This document shows positions 1-8,886 of a DNA stretch of 64,000 bases, in pieces. Each line of letters starts with the position of its first letter. The stretch's first letter is position 1. The stretch is from Lentisphaerota bacterium (GTDB lineage Bacteria; Verrucomicrobiota; Kiritimatiellia; PWTM01), in the NCBI GenBank assembly GCA_016873715.1, contig VGWF01000003.1, positions 1 through 64,000 of the forward strand. Direction: 5' to 3'. Position numbers and translations under genes: made by a program. The notes below the pieces were generated by a model that was not told where the DNA came from, searched no databases, and saw only the letters and a program-made list of their open reading frames with translations.

Positions 1-6
1 AAAACT

Positions 7-90
7 GTAGCCGCGACCGCCGGTCGCGGCAAATGTGCGCTCGCCATCCTTGGTTCCGCGTTCGGCCGCGCGGAGCGCGGCCCTCCCGGC
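7..90. repeat. REP-like palindrome pair: GTAG+hairpin (GCCGCGACC-gcc-GGTCGCGGC, 10-30) and an inverted GGAG-type hairpin (GGCCGCGC-gga-GCGCGGCC, 64-82, followed by CCCTCCC)
   Basis: Perfect 9-bp stem with 3-nt loop directly after GTAG (7-10); perfect 8-bp stem with GGA loop whose reverse complement reads GGAGGGCCGCGCTCCGCGCGGCC. Confidence 0.65.
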
Positions 91-245
91 CAGCGTCCTC
101 ATTCGGTTGCCCCCATTCGCTTGCCATCTTCCCGGCCGTCCTCGCGGAGTCCGTACCATCCGTGGTCCGCCCGCAGCACGGCGCCCAGCTCATTTCCGGT
201 GCAGAACCCGGCGGTCTGTGGTAGATTGTTACGTCAAGGTAAACC

Positions 246-3200
246 ATGCGACTGATCGCCCCAGGTGCAGCTTGGTGGGTGGCCGTCGGACTTGCGGCCC
301 CGGCCGTTCCAACCGACGCCCAGCTCTTCATTTCCGAGGTTTCGTCGGCCAACAAGGACGCCATCAAGGACCGCTACGGCGATGCCTCGGACTGGATCGA
401 GATCTACAACCCCTCGACCCAGACCGTGAACCTCGCCGGCTGGCGGCTCACCAACAACTCCGGCAACCCGTCGAAGTGGGTCTTCCCGTCCACCAACATG
501 GCCCCGAAGGACTACATCCTCGTCTTCGCCTCCGACCGGAACCGGGCGATCCCGGGCGAGGAACTGCACACCAACTTCAAGCTCGGCAAGGACGGCGAGT
601 ACCTCGCGCTCCTCAACGCCACCGGCGGCATCGCCCACGCCTACAGCCCCACGCTGCCGCCGATGGTCTCCGACGTCTCCTACGGCCTCCGCCCCGGCAG
701 CACGACCAACCTCCTCGCCTCGACCAACACCGCCTACCGCTACGTCGTTCCAACCAACGGCATCTACGACGGCGCCTGGCTCTGGTGGGGGTTCAACGAC
801 TCGACCTGGAGCAACGGCATCGGCGTGGCCGGGTTCGACACGAACGGCCTCTACACCCCGGCCATCGTCACCAGCGTCTCGAACCTGATGCACAACAAGC
901 AGTCTTCGCTCTACATCCGCGTCCCCTTCGTCGTTGAGCAACCCACCGCCATCCGTTCGCTCTCGCTGCGCCTCAACATCGACGACGGCTTCGTCGCGTG
1001 GCTCAACGGCTCCGAGATTGCCCGGATCAACGCGGCGACGGGCGTGCCCGCGTGGAACTGGGCGGCGACAGCCAGTCGCACCGCTTCGGGCACGCTCACG
1101 ATCCCGATCTCGCGCGCGTCGAAGCGCCTGGTCCAGGGAACGAACTGGTTCTGCCTCCAGGCGATGAACCGCTCGGCATCGAACGCCAACTTCTTCGCCA
1201 GGTTCTTCCTCGACGCCTCGACCGATCTTCCCTCGACGAACATGACGGCCTACTCCTACTTCGCGCCGCCCTCGCCGGGCGAGGCGAACCAGACGGTCCG
1301 GATGATCAACGGGCCGATGATCGAATGGGCGACGGACACCGCGATCGGCATCCAGACCGGCTCCACGCTGGCGGTGACCGCGAAGGTCTCGAAGACGTTT
1401 CATTCCGTCGTCACGAGCCAGGTCCAGGTCGTCTCCCGGATCATGTACGGGGGATCGAACACCTATTCCCTCGTCGACGACGGCACCGGCGCCGATCCGA
1501 TCGCGGGCGACGGGATCTACCACGGCACGATCCCGGCGACGGCCCTCAGGACGAACGAGATGATCCGCTGGTACTTCCTGGCCAGGGACGTCTCGAACAA
1601 CGTGACGCGCCTGCCGCCCTTCTACGACGCGGAGGACTCGCCGGAGTATTTCGGCGCCGTCGCGGTCAACCCGGCGCTCGTCTCGAACCTGCCCGTCTTC
1701 TGGTGGTACTCCGCGAACCCGTCCGGAGCGGAGAACGAGCTGGGCACGCGGTGCTCGGTCTACTTCCTCAGCAACTTCTACGACAACGTCTACATCGACC
1801 TCCACGGGCAGAGCTCCCAGGGTTTCCCGGTCAAGAGCCACAACTTCGACTTCAACTCCGACATGTACTTCCGGTACGAGGCCGGCAAGCGCCGCGTGCA
1901 GGACATCGACATCCTGTCCACCTGGGCCGACAAGTCGAAATGCCGGAACACGATGACCTACGGGTCGTTCGCCGCCTTCGGTCACCCCCCGCACTTCGCC
2001 TTCCCGGTCCGCGTCCACCGCAACGGCGCCTTCCACGCGATCTACGACATGTGCGAGGACGCCGACGACCGCTATCTCCTGCGGAACGGCCTCAGCGAGG
2101 ACGGCGCGCTCTACAAGATGTACAACAGCCTGACGAGTTGGTGGCCGGGCACGCCGGGGGCCGGCACCGGCGCGGAGAAGAAGAACCGACGCGACGAAGG
2201 CAACGACGACCTGAAGGCGCTGGTCGAAGGTCTGAGCCTCACCGGCGCGAACCAAGCGATATTCATCTACGACAATGTCGATCTTTGTCGCGCGGTCAAC
2301 TACTTCGCCGTCATGGCGATCATGCAGGATCACGACCACGGTCATAAGAACTACTACCTCTACAGGGACACGACGGGAAACCGGGAGTGGTCGATCCTCC
2401 CTCAGGATGCCGACCTCACGTTCGGCCACGTTTGGAACGGCACGGATGGCTATTTCGACCAGAATATCGTAACCACCAACGCCTTTCCCTTCGGTTACAA
2501 TGGGAACAGACTCTTCGCGTTTTGCATGACCAACGCACCGAACCGCCAGATGTTCATGCGTCGCGTTCGCACGCTGCTGGACCGCACGCTGGCACCCGGC
2601 CAGACCTTTTATCACGACTGGATCGGCGCCCTGACTAACCGGATGACCGCCGACTACGCCGACTACTACGCGAGGTGGAGTTCCACCAAGTGGGGCCCGG
2701 TCCAGACGAACTGGGAGACGATGGTCGAGGAATCCAACCGGATCCTGGACATCTACATTCCGGGACGTTACGCCTACATCATGAGCCGGCCGGATCTCCC
2801 TCCCAGCCAGCCCGCTTACGTCCCGTTGGAGATCCGCCGGATCGATCCGTCGCCCTCCGGTGGCGACCAGAACCAGGAGTACATCGAGATCGTCAACACC
2901 AACGGCTTTGCCGTCGACATCTCCGACTGGTCGCTGCGCAATGCCGTGAGCTTCTCTTTCAAGGGCGGCACCGTGATTCCGGCCGGCAGCAACCTGTTTG
3001 TGACGGCCGACTCCCTGGCCTTCCGCCAACGATCAAGCGGCCCCGGAAGCAATCAGCAGGCTTTCGTCACCGGCCCCTACGACGGGCACCTGTCGTCGTG
3101 GGGCGAGACGGTGGAGCTGTGGAACGCGAGCGGCGCGCTGATGGGTTCGACGAACTATCCGTCGAACCCGTCCGCCTGGCAGCGCGATCTCCGCATCACG

Positions 3201-5051
3201 GAGATCCTGCACGCGCCCTCCGACCCGCCCAAGACCGCGACGTGGCCGCAGGCGTACGACTACGAGTGGATCGAGCTGGCCAACCTCGGCACGAACGCGC
3301 TCGACCTCAACGGCGTCAGCCTGACGGCCGGCGTTTCCTACCGCTTCACGAACAGCGTGGTGCTGCCCCCCGGCGGACGGGCCGCGGTGGTGCGCAACCG
3401 CGCGGCCTTCGCGACGCGGTACGACACGAACGGGATCGTCGTCGCCGGCGATTTCACGGACCTGCTCGACGACGACGGCGAGACGATCAAGCTCGAGGAT
3501 CCGAACAACGAGACCATCGTCGAGTTCTCGTACAACGGCGCGTGGGTCCCTCGCGCGGACGAGGAGGGCTGGTCGCTGATCCAGACCAACTTCGCGGCGC
3601 CGCACGACGCGTGGGGCGGGAAGGCCAACTGGGCGGCGAACCCGATCTGGCAGGGCACGCCGGGGCGCGGCGATCCCGAGTGGCCGCCGGAGACGGTCGC
3701 GGTCAACGAATGGCTGCCGCACAGCGACACGGGCCTCGACTGGATCGAGCTGCGCAACACGTCGGCGTCGCCGGTGGACGTCTCCGGCTGGTGGCTCAGC
3801 GACGAGTTGGGCGTTCCGCGCAAGTACGTGATCCCGGCGGGCACGGTGCTGGCCGGCGGCGGTTTCCGGGTCTTCACCGAGACGAACTTCAACTTCGCCG
3901 GGGACCCCGGCTGCGTCGTCCCCTTCGCGCTGAGCGAGCTGGGCGACGAGATCCACCTCTCCGCGGTGACCGGCGGCGTCGCGCTCACCTACCGTCACTC
4001 GCTCGGCTTCGAGGCGTCGGACCGGGACATCCCGTTCGGGCGTCACGTGCGGTCCGACTCCAGGGTCGTCTATCCCGCGATGGCCTCGCCGACGCCCGGC
4101 GCGGCCAACGGCACACCGCACAACGGGCCGGCGGTGATCTCGGAGATCCTCTACAAGCCGCCGACGGGCGGAGTGGATTTCGTCGAGATCTACGCCACCA
4201 CCTCGGGGATCGTCCGGCTCTACGATCCGGCGGCGACGACGAACCTCTGGAAGCTCAGCGGCGGCATTTCGTACACCTTCCCGTCCGGCAGCGCGCTGAC
4301 GGGCGGGCAATACGCGGTCGTCGCGGGCGGCGACCCGGCGGCGTTCCGCGCCTCGAACGGGATCCCCGCCCACATCCAGGTCTTCGGCCCCTTCGAGGGT
4401 GCGCTGGACGCCGCGGGCGAGCGGATCCGCCTGCGCAAGCCGGGCTCGCCCGAGCCGGACGGCACCGTCCCGTACGTCCTCGTCGAGGAGGTCGAGTACG
4501 ACGACGATGCGCCGTGGCCGGTCGCGGGGGCGATGGACGGGCGGTCCATCGAGCGCGCCAGCACCGCCTGGTTCTCCAACGACCCCGCCCACTGGCGCGC
4601 GGGGCTGCCCGGCGGCGGACCGGGGCTGGTGCTGAGCGACGGCGACTCCGACGGCGACAGCCTGCCGGACGAGTGGGAGATCGACTGGTTCGGCACCATC
4701 GGCCCGCCGGGCCCCGCCGGCGACCGCGACGGCAACGGCCGGCCGGACACCGCGCAGTTCATCGACGGCAGCGGCGCGAGCAACGGGATGCAGGCGGTCG
4801 AGGTGAGCCTCTCGAACGCGATCCCGCCGGTCGTCTGGTTCGGCACGCGCGTGGCGCAGGGCCCGGGCTACCAGGGCCGCGTCCGCATGTACGCCTTCGA
4901 GTGGACGGACTCCCCGACCACCGGAACCTGGACCGCCGTGAACGGCTTCGGACGCGTGGAGGGCGGGGGGCAGACGGTGATCCACACCAACGGCCCGTCG
5001 GATCCGTTCCGCGCGTACCGGGTCCGCGCCTGGATCGAGAACCGGCCGTGA
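246..5051 (+). CDS. Secreted lamin-tail-domain (multiple LTD) / CotH-kinase-like surface protein
   Basis: Signal peptide; repeated LTD motifs (FISEV...DWIEIYN, IEIVNTNGFAVDISDWSLRN, YEWIELANLGTNALDLNGVSL, LDWIELRNTSASPVDVSGWWLSD); CotH-like KNYYLYRDTTGNREWSILPQDADLTFG; C-terminal DSDGDSLPDEWE motif. Confidence 0.85.
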   Translation: MRLIAPGAAWWVAVGLAAPAVPTDAQLFISEVSSANKDAIKDRYGDASDWIEIYNPSTQTVNLAGWRLTNNSGNPSKWVFPSTNMAPKDYILVFASDRNRAIPGEELHTNFKLGKDGEYLALLNATGGIAHAYSPTLPPMVSDVSYGLRPGSTTNLLASTNTAYRYVVPTNGIYDGAWLWWGFNDSTWSNGIGVAGFDTNGLYTPAIVTSVSNLMHNKQSSLYIRVPFVVEQPTAIRSLSLRLNIDDGFVAWLNGSEIARINAATGVPAWNWAATASRTASGTLTIPISRASKRLVQGTNWFCLQAMNRSASNANFFARFFLDASTDLPSTNMTAYSYFAPPSPGEANQTVRMINGPMIEWATDTAIGIQTGSTLAVTAKVSKTFHSVVTSQVQVVSRIMYGGSNTYSLVDDGTGADPIAGDGIYHGTIPATALRTNEMIRWYFLARDVSNNVTRLPPFYDAEDSPEYFGAVAVNPALVSNLPVFWWYSANPSGAENELGTRCSVYFLSNFYDNVYIDLHGQSSQGFPVKSHNFDFNSDMYFRYEAGKRRVQDIDILSTWADKSKCRNTMTYGSFAAFGHPPHFAFPVRVHRNGAFHAIYDMCEDADDRYLLRNGLSEDGALYKMYNSLTSWWPGTPGAGTGAEKKNRRDEGNDDLKALVEGLSLTGANQAIFIYDNVDLCRAVNYFAVMAIMQDHDHGHKNYYLYRDTTGNREWSILPQDADLTFGHVWNGTDGYFDQNIVTTNAFPFGYNGNRLFAFCMTNAPNRQMFMRRVRTLLDRTLAPGQTFYHDWIGALTNRMTADYADYYARWSSTKWGPVQTNWETMVEESNRILDIYIPGRYAYIMSRPDLPPSQPAYVPLEIRRIDPSPSGGDQNQEYIEIVNTNGFAVDISDWSLRNAVSFSFKGGTVIPAGSNLFVTADSLAFRQRSSGPGSNQQAFVTGPYDGHLSSWGETVELWNASGALMGSTNYPSNPSAWQRDLRITEILHAPSDPPKTATWPQAYDYEWIELANLGTNALDLNGVSLTAGVSYRFTNSVVLPPGGRAAVVRNRAAFATRYDTNGIVVAGDFTDLLDDDGETIKLEDPNNETIVEFSYNGAWVPRADEEGWSLIQTNFAAPHDAWGGKANWAANPIWQGTPGRGDPEWPPETVAVNEWLPHSDTGLDWIELRNTSASPVDVSGWWLSDELGVPRKYVIPAGTVLAGGGFRVFTETNFNFAGDPGCVVPFALSELGDEIHLSAVTGGVALTYRHSLGFEASDRDIPFGRHVRSDSRVVYPAMASPTPGAANGTPHNGPAVISEILYKPPTGGVDFVEIYATTSGIVRLYDPAATTNLWKLSGGISYTFPSGSALTGGQYAVVAGGDPAAFRASNGIPAHIQVFGPFEGALDAAGERIRLRKPGSPEPDGTVPYVLVEEVEYDDDAPWPVAGAMDGRSIERASTAWFSNDPAHWRAGLPGGGPGLVLSDGDSDGDSLPDEWEIDWFGTIGPPGPAGDRDGNGRPDTAQFIDGSGASNGMQAVEVSLSNAIPPVVWFGTRVAQGPGYQGRVRMYAFEWTDSPTTGTWTAVNGFGRVEGGGQTVIHTNGPSDPFRAYRVRAWIENRP

Positions 5052-5068
5052 GCCGGAAGGGAGACCCC

Positions 5069-5809
5069 ATGGCCGCATCGCGCACCCTGGCCGCCCTCGC
5101 CCTGTCCGCCGCCCTCCCCTGCCTCGCCGCGCACGCCGCCGGCGACGCGAAGCCGAACATCCTGATCCTCGGCGATTCGATCTCGATCGGCTACACCCCG
5201 CCGCTGACGCGGCTGCTCGGGGACCGCGCGGTCGTCGTCCACAACCCCGGCAACGCGGCGCACGCCCGCAACGGGGCGGAGAAGATCGATGCGTGGGTCG
5301 GCACGTCAAAGTGGGACGTGATCCACTTCAACCACGGGCTGCACGATCTCAAGTACATCGACGACCGGGGCAGCAACGTGATGCGGCAGGCGGACGGTCA
5401 CCGGCAGGTCGACCTCCCCGAGTATGCCGCCTGCCTGGAGACGATGGTCCTGCGCATGAAGCAGACCGGCGCGAAGCTGGTCTTCGCGACGACGACGCCG
5501 TTCCCCGAGGGAACGAAGCCGGTGCGCATTCCGGCGGACTGCGCGCTCTACAACGAGGCGGCGCTCGCGGTCATGAAGAAGCACGGCGTCGCGATCAACG
5601 ACCTCTGCGCGTACGCCGCGCCGCACCTCGCCGAATGGCAGAAGCCCGTGAACGTCCATTTCCTGGACGAGGGGTCGAACCAGCTCGCGCTGGAGGTGGC
5701 CCGGCAGATCTGGAAGGCGCTCGGCCGCGACCCGGCGGAGCTGCCCTCGAAGGTCCCCCCGGCGCCCGGGGCGGAACGGCCGGGCAGGGCCGCGCCGGCG
5801 AAGAAGTAG
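5069..5809 (+). CDS. SGNH/GDSL-type hydrolase, secreted
   Basis: Signal peptide MAASRTLAALALSAALPCLAAHA then ILILGDSISIGYTP block and NHGLHDL; internal ATG in the 2675..5809 frame. Confidence 0.85.
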   Translation: MAASRTLAALALSAALPCLAAHAAGDAKPNILILGDSISIGYTPPLTRLLGDRAVVVHNPGNAAHARNGAEKIDAWVGTSKWDVIHFNHGLHDLKYIDDRGSNVMRQADGHRQVDLPEYAACLETMVLRMKQTGAKLVFATTTPFPEGTKPVRIPADCALYNEAALAVMKKHGVAINDLCAYAAPHLAEWQKPVNVHFLDEGSNQLALEVARQIWKALGRDPAELPSKVPPAPGAERPGRAAPAKK

Positions 5810-5857
5810 CCCGCCGGCGATCGCCTTCTGCCATCACCGCTCGCGGGGTCGTCCCGT

Positions 5858-5886
5858 TTGTCGGCGGCGGCAGGCGGCGGTAGGAT
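5858..5886 (+). promoter_or_regulatory. Putative sigma70-like promoter TTGTCG-N17-TAGGAT
   Basis: Exact 17-bp spacer; -10 ends 8 nt before ATG at 5894. Confidence 0.45.
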
Positions 5887-5893
5887 GTCCGGC

Positions 5894-6682
5894 ATGACAT
5901 CGCACGCGTCCAGCTTCGCGCGCGGAGGGGCTGTCCTTTCCGCCGCCCTCGCCGTTGCGGCGGGGCTTGGTCCGGCCGCCGCGCCGGCGCAGTCGACGGT
6001 CTCCAACCTCCTCGCCTCCTACGCGACCGTGGACCGCATCGAGTGCGACGTCCGGCGCGACACGGAGGCGGGGACGCGCCGCGGCCGGAAGTTGAGCCGC
6101 GTCAGCTTCGCCCGGCCGGACCGCCTTCACGTCGAGAACGTGGCGCCGCTGCGGAGGCGGATCGTGTCGGACGGGACCAACTTCTTCAGCTACATCGAGG
6201 GCGACCCGATGGGGTTCATGCGGCCCGTCGCGGACTTGGACGGGCCGATGCGCGAGGGGCTGCGGGCCGTGCCGGGCACTGCGATGGAGCACCTGCTCCG
6301 GCTGCAGGACCGTCCCGAGACGAACCTCCCGGCGGCGCCCGGATTCGCGCGATGCGTCCGCATCCTCGGCCCGCCCCCGCAGGCGACGCTGGCGTTCGAC
6401 GAGCGGGGACGGCTCGTGCGCCTCGAGGTCTTCGCGGGATCCGACGATGCCGGGGCGGTCGCGGCGTGGGACTACTCGGAGTTCCTCGAGGCCGCGCCGG
6501 GCGTGTGGATCCCGACCGTCCACCGGGCCGTCATGCAGATGGGACCGGGCGGCGCCGCGCGCGAGACGGCACGGTTCGAAAACTACCGGATCGGGGTCAC
6601 GATCGACCCCGCGCGGTTCGACCCGGCGCGGTTCTTCCCCGACGTGCGGTTCACGAACTCGATCGAGGCCATCTACCGGTAA
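5894..6682 (+). CDS. LolA-like / outer-membrane lipoprotein-sorting-like exported protein
   Basis: Signal peptide; YATVDRIECDVRRDT...RVSFARPDRLHVEN pattern; later start chosen because the upstream TTG lies inside the predicted promoter. Confidence 0.6.
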   Translation: MTSHASSFARGGAVLSAALAVAAGLGPAAAPAQSTVSNLLASYATVDRIECDVRRDTEAGTRRGRKLSRVSFARPDRLHVENVAPLRRRIVSDGTNFFSYIEGDPMGFMRPVADLDGPMREGLRAVPGTAMEHLLRLQDRPETNLPAAPGFARCVRILGPPPQATLAFDERGRLVRLEVFAGSDDAGAVAAWDYSEFLEAAPGVWIPTVHRAVMQMGPGGAARETARFENYRIGVTIDPARFDPARFFPDVRFTNSIEAIYR

Positions 6683-6784
6683 CCGGGATCCGCCGCACCG
6701 TGCCCACGGATGCGGCCGCGTCCCCGCGTGCGTCCTCCGGGTGATCGCCGGGCATCCAGGGCCCGGCCGGGGGCGGGCGCCAAC

Positions 6785-6854
6785 GTAGTCCTCACGCTCC
6801 GCGTGAGGACATCTCCGCAATCCGGATGGTCATCACGCGGAGCGTGATGACTAC
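6785..6854. repeat. BIME-like element: two inverted GTAG-headed hairpins
   Basis: GTAGTCCTCACGC-TCC-GCGTGAGGAC (6785-6810) facing GTCATCACGC-GGA-GCGTGATGACTAC (6829-6854); 10-bp perfect stems; GTAG at the base on each strand. Confidence 0.85.
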
Positions 6855-6998
6855 CCTGCGGGGCCGCCGCCGGTCTTGCGCGGAGGGATGGCGGGAGGGG
6901 CGCATCTCCGGTCCCGTGCAGCGATGACGAAGGCGCCCGCATGATCAGGTCAATGAATCGGAGATGCGCCCCCGGGGATCCGGGCGCGCGGTGCGGCG

Positions 6999-7027
6999 TT
7001 GCACGATGCGCGCGGACGGCGTATCCT
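6999..7027 (+). promoter_or_regulatory. Putative promoter TTGCAC-N17-TATCCT
   Basis: Exact 17-bp spacer, upstream of the 7105 ORF. Confidence 0.5.
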
Positions 7028-7104
7028 CTCCACCATCGGGGACGGACCGGGTCCAGACGGGATTCCGGACGAGCCGCCGACACAACGCAGGAGGACGAAG
7101 GCCT

Positions 7105-7395
7105 ATGATGAAGAAGATTGCGATCGCGCTCGTCGCCGTGACGATGCTCGCGGGATCGTTGCCGGCCACGGCCGCGAATCCCCAGCGCGGCGGGTTCATG
7201 GGGTTTCTCGCCGGATGCCTGTTCGGCGTCCGCACCGCCGCGGATTACAACGACGGCAAGCAGATCCACTGGCGCGAATGGGTCATGCTCGTTCCGTTCG
7301 TGAACGTCGCGTTCGCCGTGTGGAACGGCATCGACGGCGCCGGTGGATGGACGACCAAGGACTTCGCCACCCAGTACGGCAGCCAGTACTACTGA
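7105..7395 (+). CDS. Small exported/membrane protein of unknown function
   Basis: MMKKIAIALVAVTMLAGSLPATAA signal; GFMGFLAGCLFGVRTAADYNDGKQIHWREWVMLVPFVNVAFAVWNGIDG; RBS-like GGAGG upstream. Confidence 0.7.
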   Translation: MMKKIAIALVAVTMLAGSLPATAANPQRGGFMGFLAGCLFGVRTAADYNDGKQIHWREWVMLVPFVNVAFAVWNGIDGAGGWTTKDFATQYGSQYY

Positions 7396-7404
7396 TCCGG
7401 GATC

Positions 7405-7956
7405 ATGCGATGGTCGACCAGGGCCCCGGCGTTCGTCGCCGGGGCCTTTGTCGTCGTCACCCTGGCCGCGGGCGCCGCGACGGACCGGACCGCGCTGGCG
7501 CGCCAGTTGCTGGAGGACGGCTGCCGGGCCGAGTGCCGCCGGGAATGCGTCCGCCTCCTGGCGGCGGCTCCCGGCGACGCCGAGGTGGCGGCGCTCCGGG
7601 ACGCGGCCGCCGGTGACGGGGCCGGCGGCGCCGCGGAGCGGGAGACGGTCCGGTCGCTCCCCGGGCGCCTGCTGGTCGGGCTCTACCGGTCGGTGGTGCG
7701 GCCGGCCATCGGCGCGCGATGCGCCCTCGATCCGAGTTGCTCGGAGTACTTCCTGATCGTCAGCCGCCGCCACGGACTGCTTGGCTTTCCCATGATCGTC
7801 GACCGGTTCGTCCGCGAGCCCTCGGTGCTCCGGGCGCACCCGGTCCCCGCGCCGCCGGGCGGCAACGTCCGCGTGCCCGACCCGGTCTGCGACCACGATT
7901 TCTGGATGTCCCCGCGCCACGCCGCGACCTGCCCGCACCGGGGTACCCCTCCATGA
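7405..7956 (+). CDS. Exported YidD-like (membrane protein insertion efficiency factor domain) protein
   Basis: LYRSVVRPAIGARCALDPSCSEYFLIVSRRHGLLGFPMIVDRFVR matches the YidD pattern (C..xPxCSxY...HG...G.......R..R), with N-terminal signal and extension. Confidence 0.75.
   Translation: MRWSTRAPAFVAGAFVVVTLAAGAATDRTALARQLLEDGCRAECRRECVRLLAAAPGDAEVAALRDAAAGDGAGGAAERETVRSLPGRLLVGLYRSVVRPAIGARCALDPSCSEYFLIVSRRHGLLGFPMIVDRFVREPSVLRAHPVPAPPGGNVRVPDPVCDHDFWMSPRHAATCPHRGTPP
7422..7446 (+). terminator. Terminator/attenuator-like hairpin GGCCCCGGCG-ttcgt-CGCCGGGGCC followed by TTTGT
   Basis: Perfect 10-bp GC stem 27 nt after the 7395 stop, lying within the start of the yidD-like ORF. Confidence 0.4.
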
Positions 7957-7990
7957 CCCGCGACTCCCGTCCGAACCAGGGATTCCGCGG

Positions 7991-8881
7991 ATGAAGCCGG
8001 CGTGTCCTTCCCTTTCCGTCGTTCCATCCGTGCGAGCCCTGCCCTGCGTGGCGCTTCTCCTGTCCGGCCTCGGCGCAGCGGCCGCGGACCCGGGGCTCCG
8101 CCTCGCGATCGACCTTGCGGACCGCGGCGATGCGGGCGGCGCCGCCGTCGAGTTCCGCCGGCTGGCCCTCGATGCGGACGCGCCGGCGGCCCGGGCCGCG
8201 TTCGAGTGGGCCGCGGCGCGCGAGCATGCTCGGGACGGCCGCACGGAGGTGTCGGAGCGGATGCTCGACCGCGCCGAGGACTCCGGCGCGCCGAAGGCCC
8301 CGTGCCTCCTGCTCCGCGCGGAGAATGCGGCCGCGGCGGGCGACAGCGCGGCGGCCGGGTTCTTCTGGTCGTCCTTCCGCGAAGCGTCGACGGAGACCGA
8401 CGCCCGGGCCTTTGCCGCTCGCCGGATCGCCGCGCTCCATCTCGAGGCCGACGATCCGCAGGCCGCGGCCGTCGCGCTTCGCGCGTCGCCGCGCGACGAG
8501 GCCGCCGCCCTCGCCGCCGTGGACGCCTACCGCGCCGGCCCCCGCAAGCGGCCGCTGGTCGGAGGGCTGCTGGGCCTTGTTCCCGGCCTCGGCTACGCCT
8601 ACAGCGGCGAGTACGGAAACGCCGCGCGGTCCCTCCTGCTGAACGGATTGTTCATCGGGCTGATGGTCCTTGCGGCGGACGACGACCACTGGGGCGCCTT
8701 CGGGCTGGCGGGGTTCGCCGAGGTGACGCTGTACTCCGGCAGCGTCTACGGGGGCATCGATGCGGCGCACCGGTGGAACCGGCGGCGGGCGCTCGATGCC
8801 GTGCATGCGGTCCAGGGGGAGTCCGCATGGGACGTGGATTACGGGTCGCTTCCCGTGATGAAGATCCGCTATACTTTCTGA
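7991..8881 (+). CDS. TPR-like membrane protein associated with the YidD-like gene
   Basis: Signal peptide, Ala-rich helical repeats, then LLGLVPGLGYAYSGEYGNAARSLLLNGLFIGLMVLA hydrophobic module. Confidence 0.65.
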   Translation: MKPACPSLSVVPSVRALPCVALLLSGLGAAAADPGLRLAIDLADRGDAGGAAVEFRRLALDADAPAARAAFEWAAAREHARDGRTEVSERMLDRAEDSGAPKAPCLLLRAENAAAAGDSAAAGFFWSSFREASTETDARAFAARRIAALHLEADDPQAAAVALRASPRDEAAALAAVDAYRAGPRKRPLVGGLLGLVPGLGYAYSGEYGNAARSLLLNGLFIGLMVLAADDDHWGAFGLAGFAEVTLYSGSVYGGIDAAHRWNRRRALDAVHAVQGESAWDVDYGSLPVMKIRYTF

Positions 8882-8886
8882 GGCGC

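Noticed and set aside
234-3029. 931-aa minus-strand ORF opposite the LTD/CotH gene
   Set aside because: Antisense shadow of a well-supported secreted protein; composition rich in V/G/R/D without domains.
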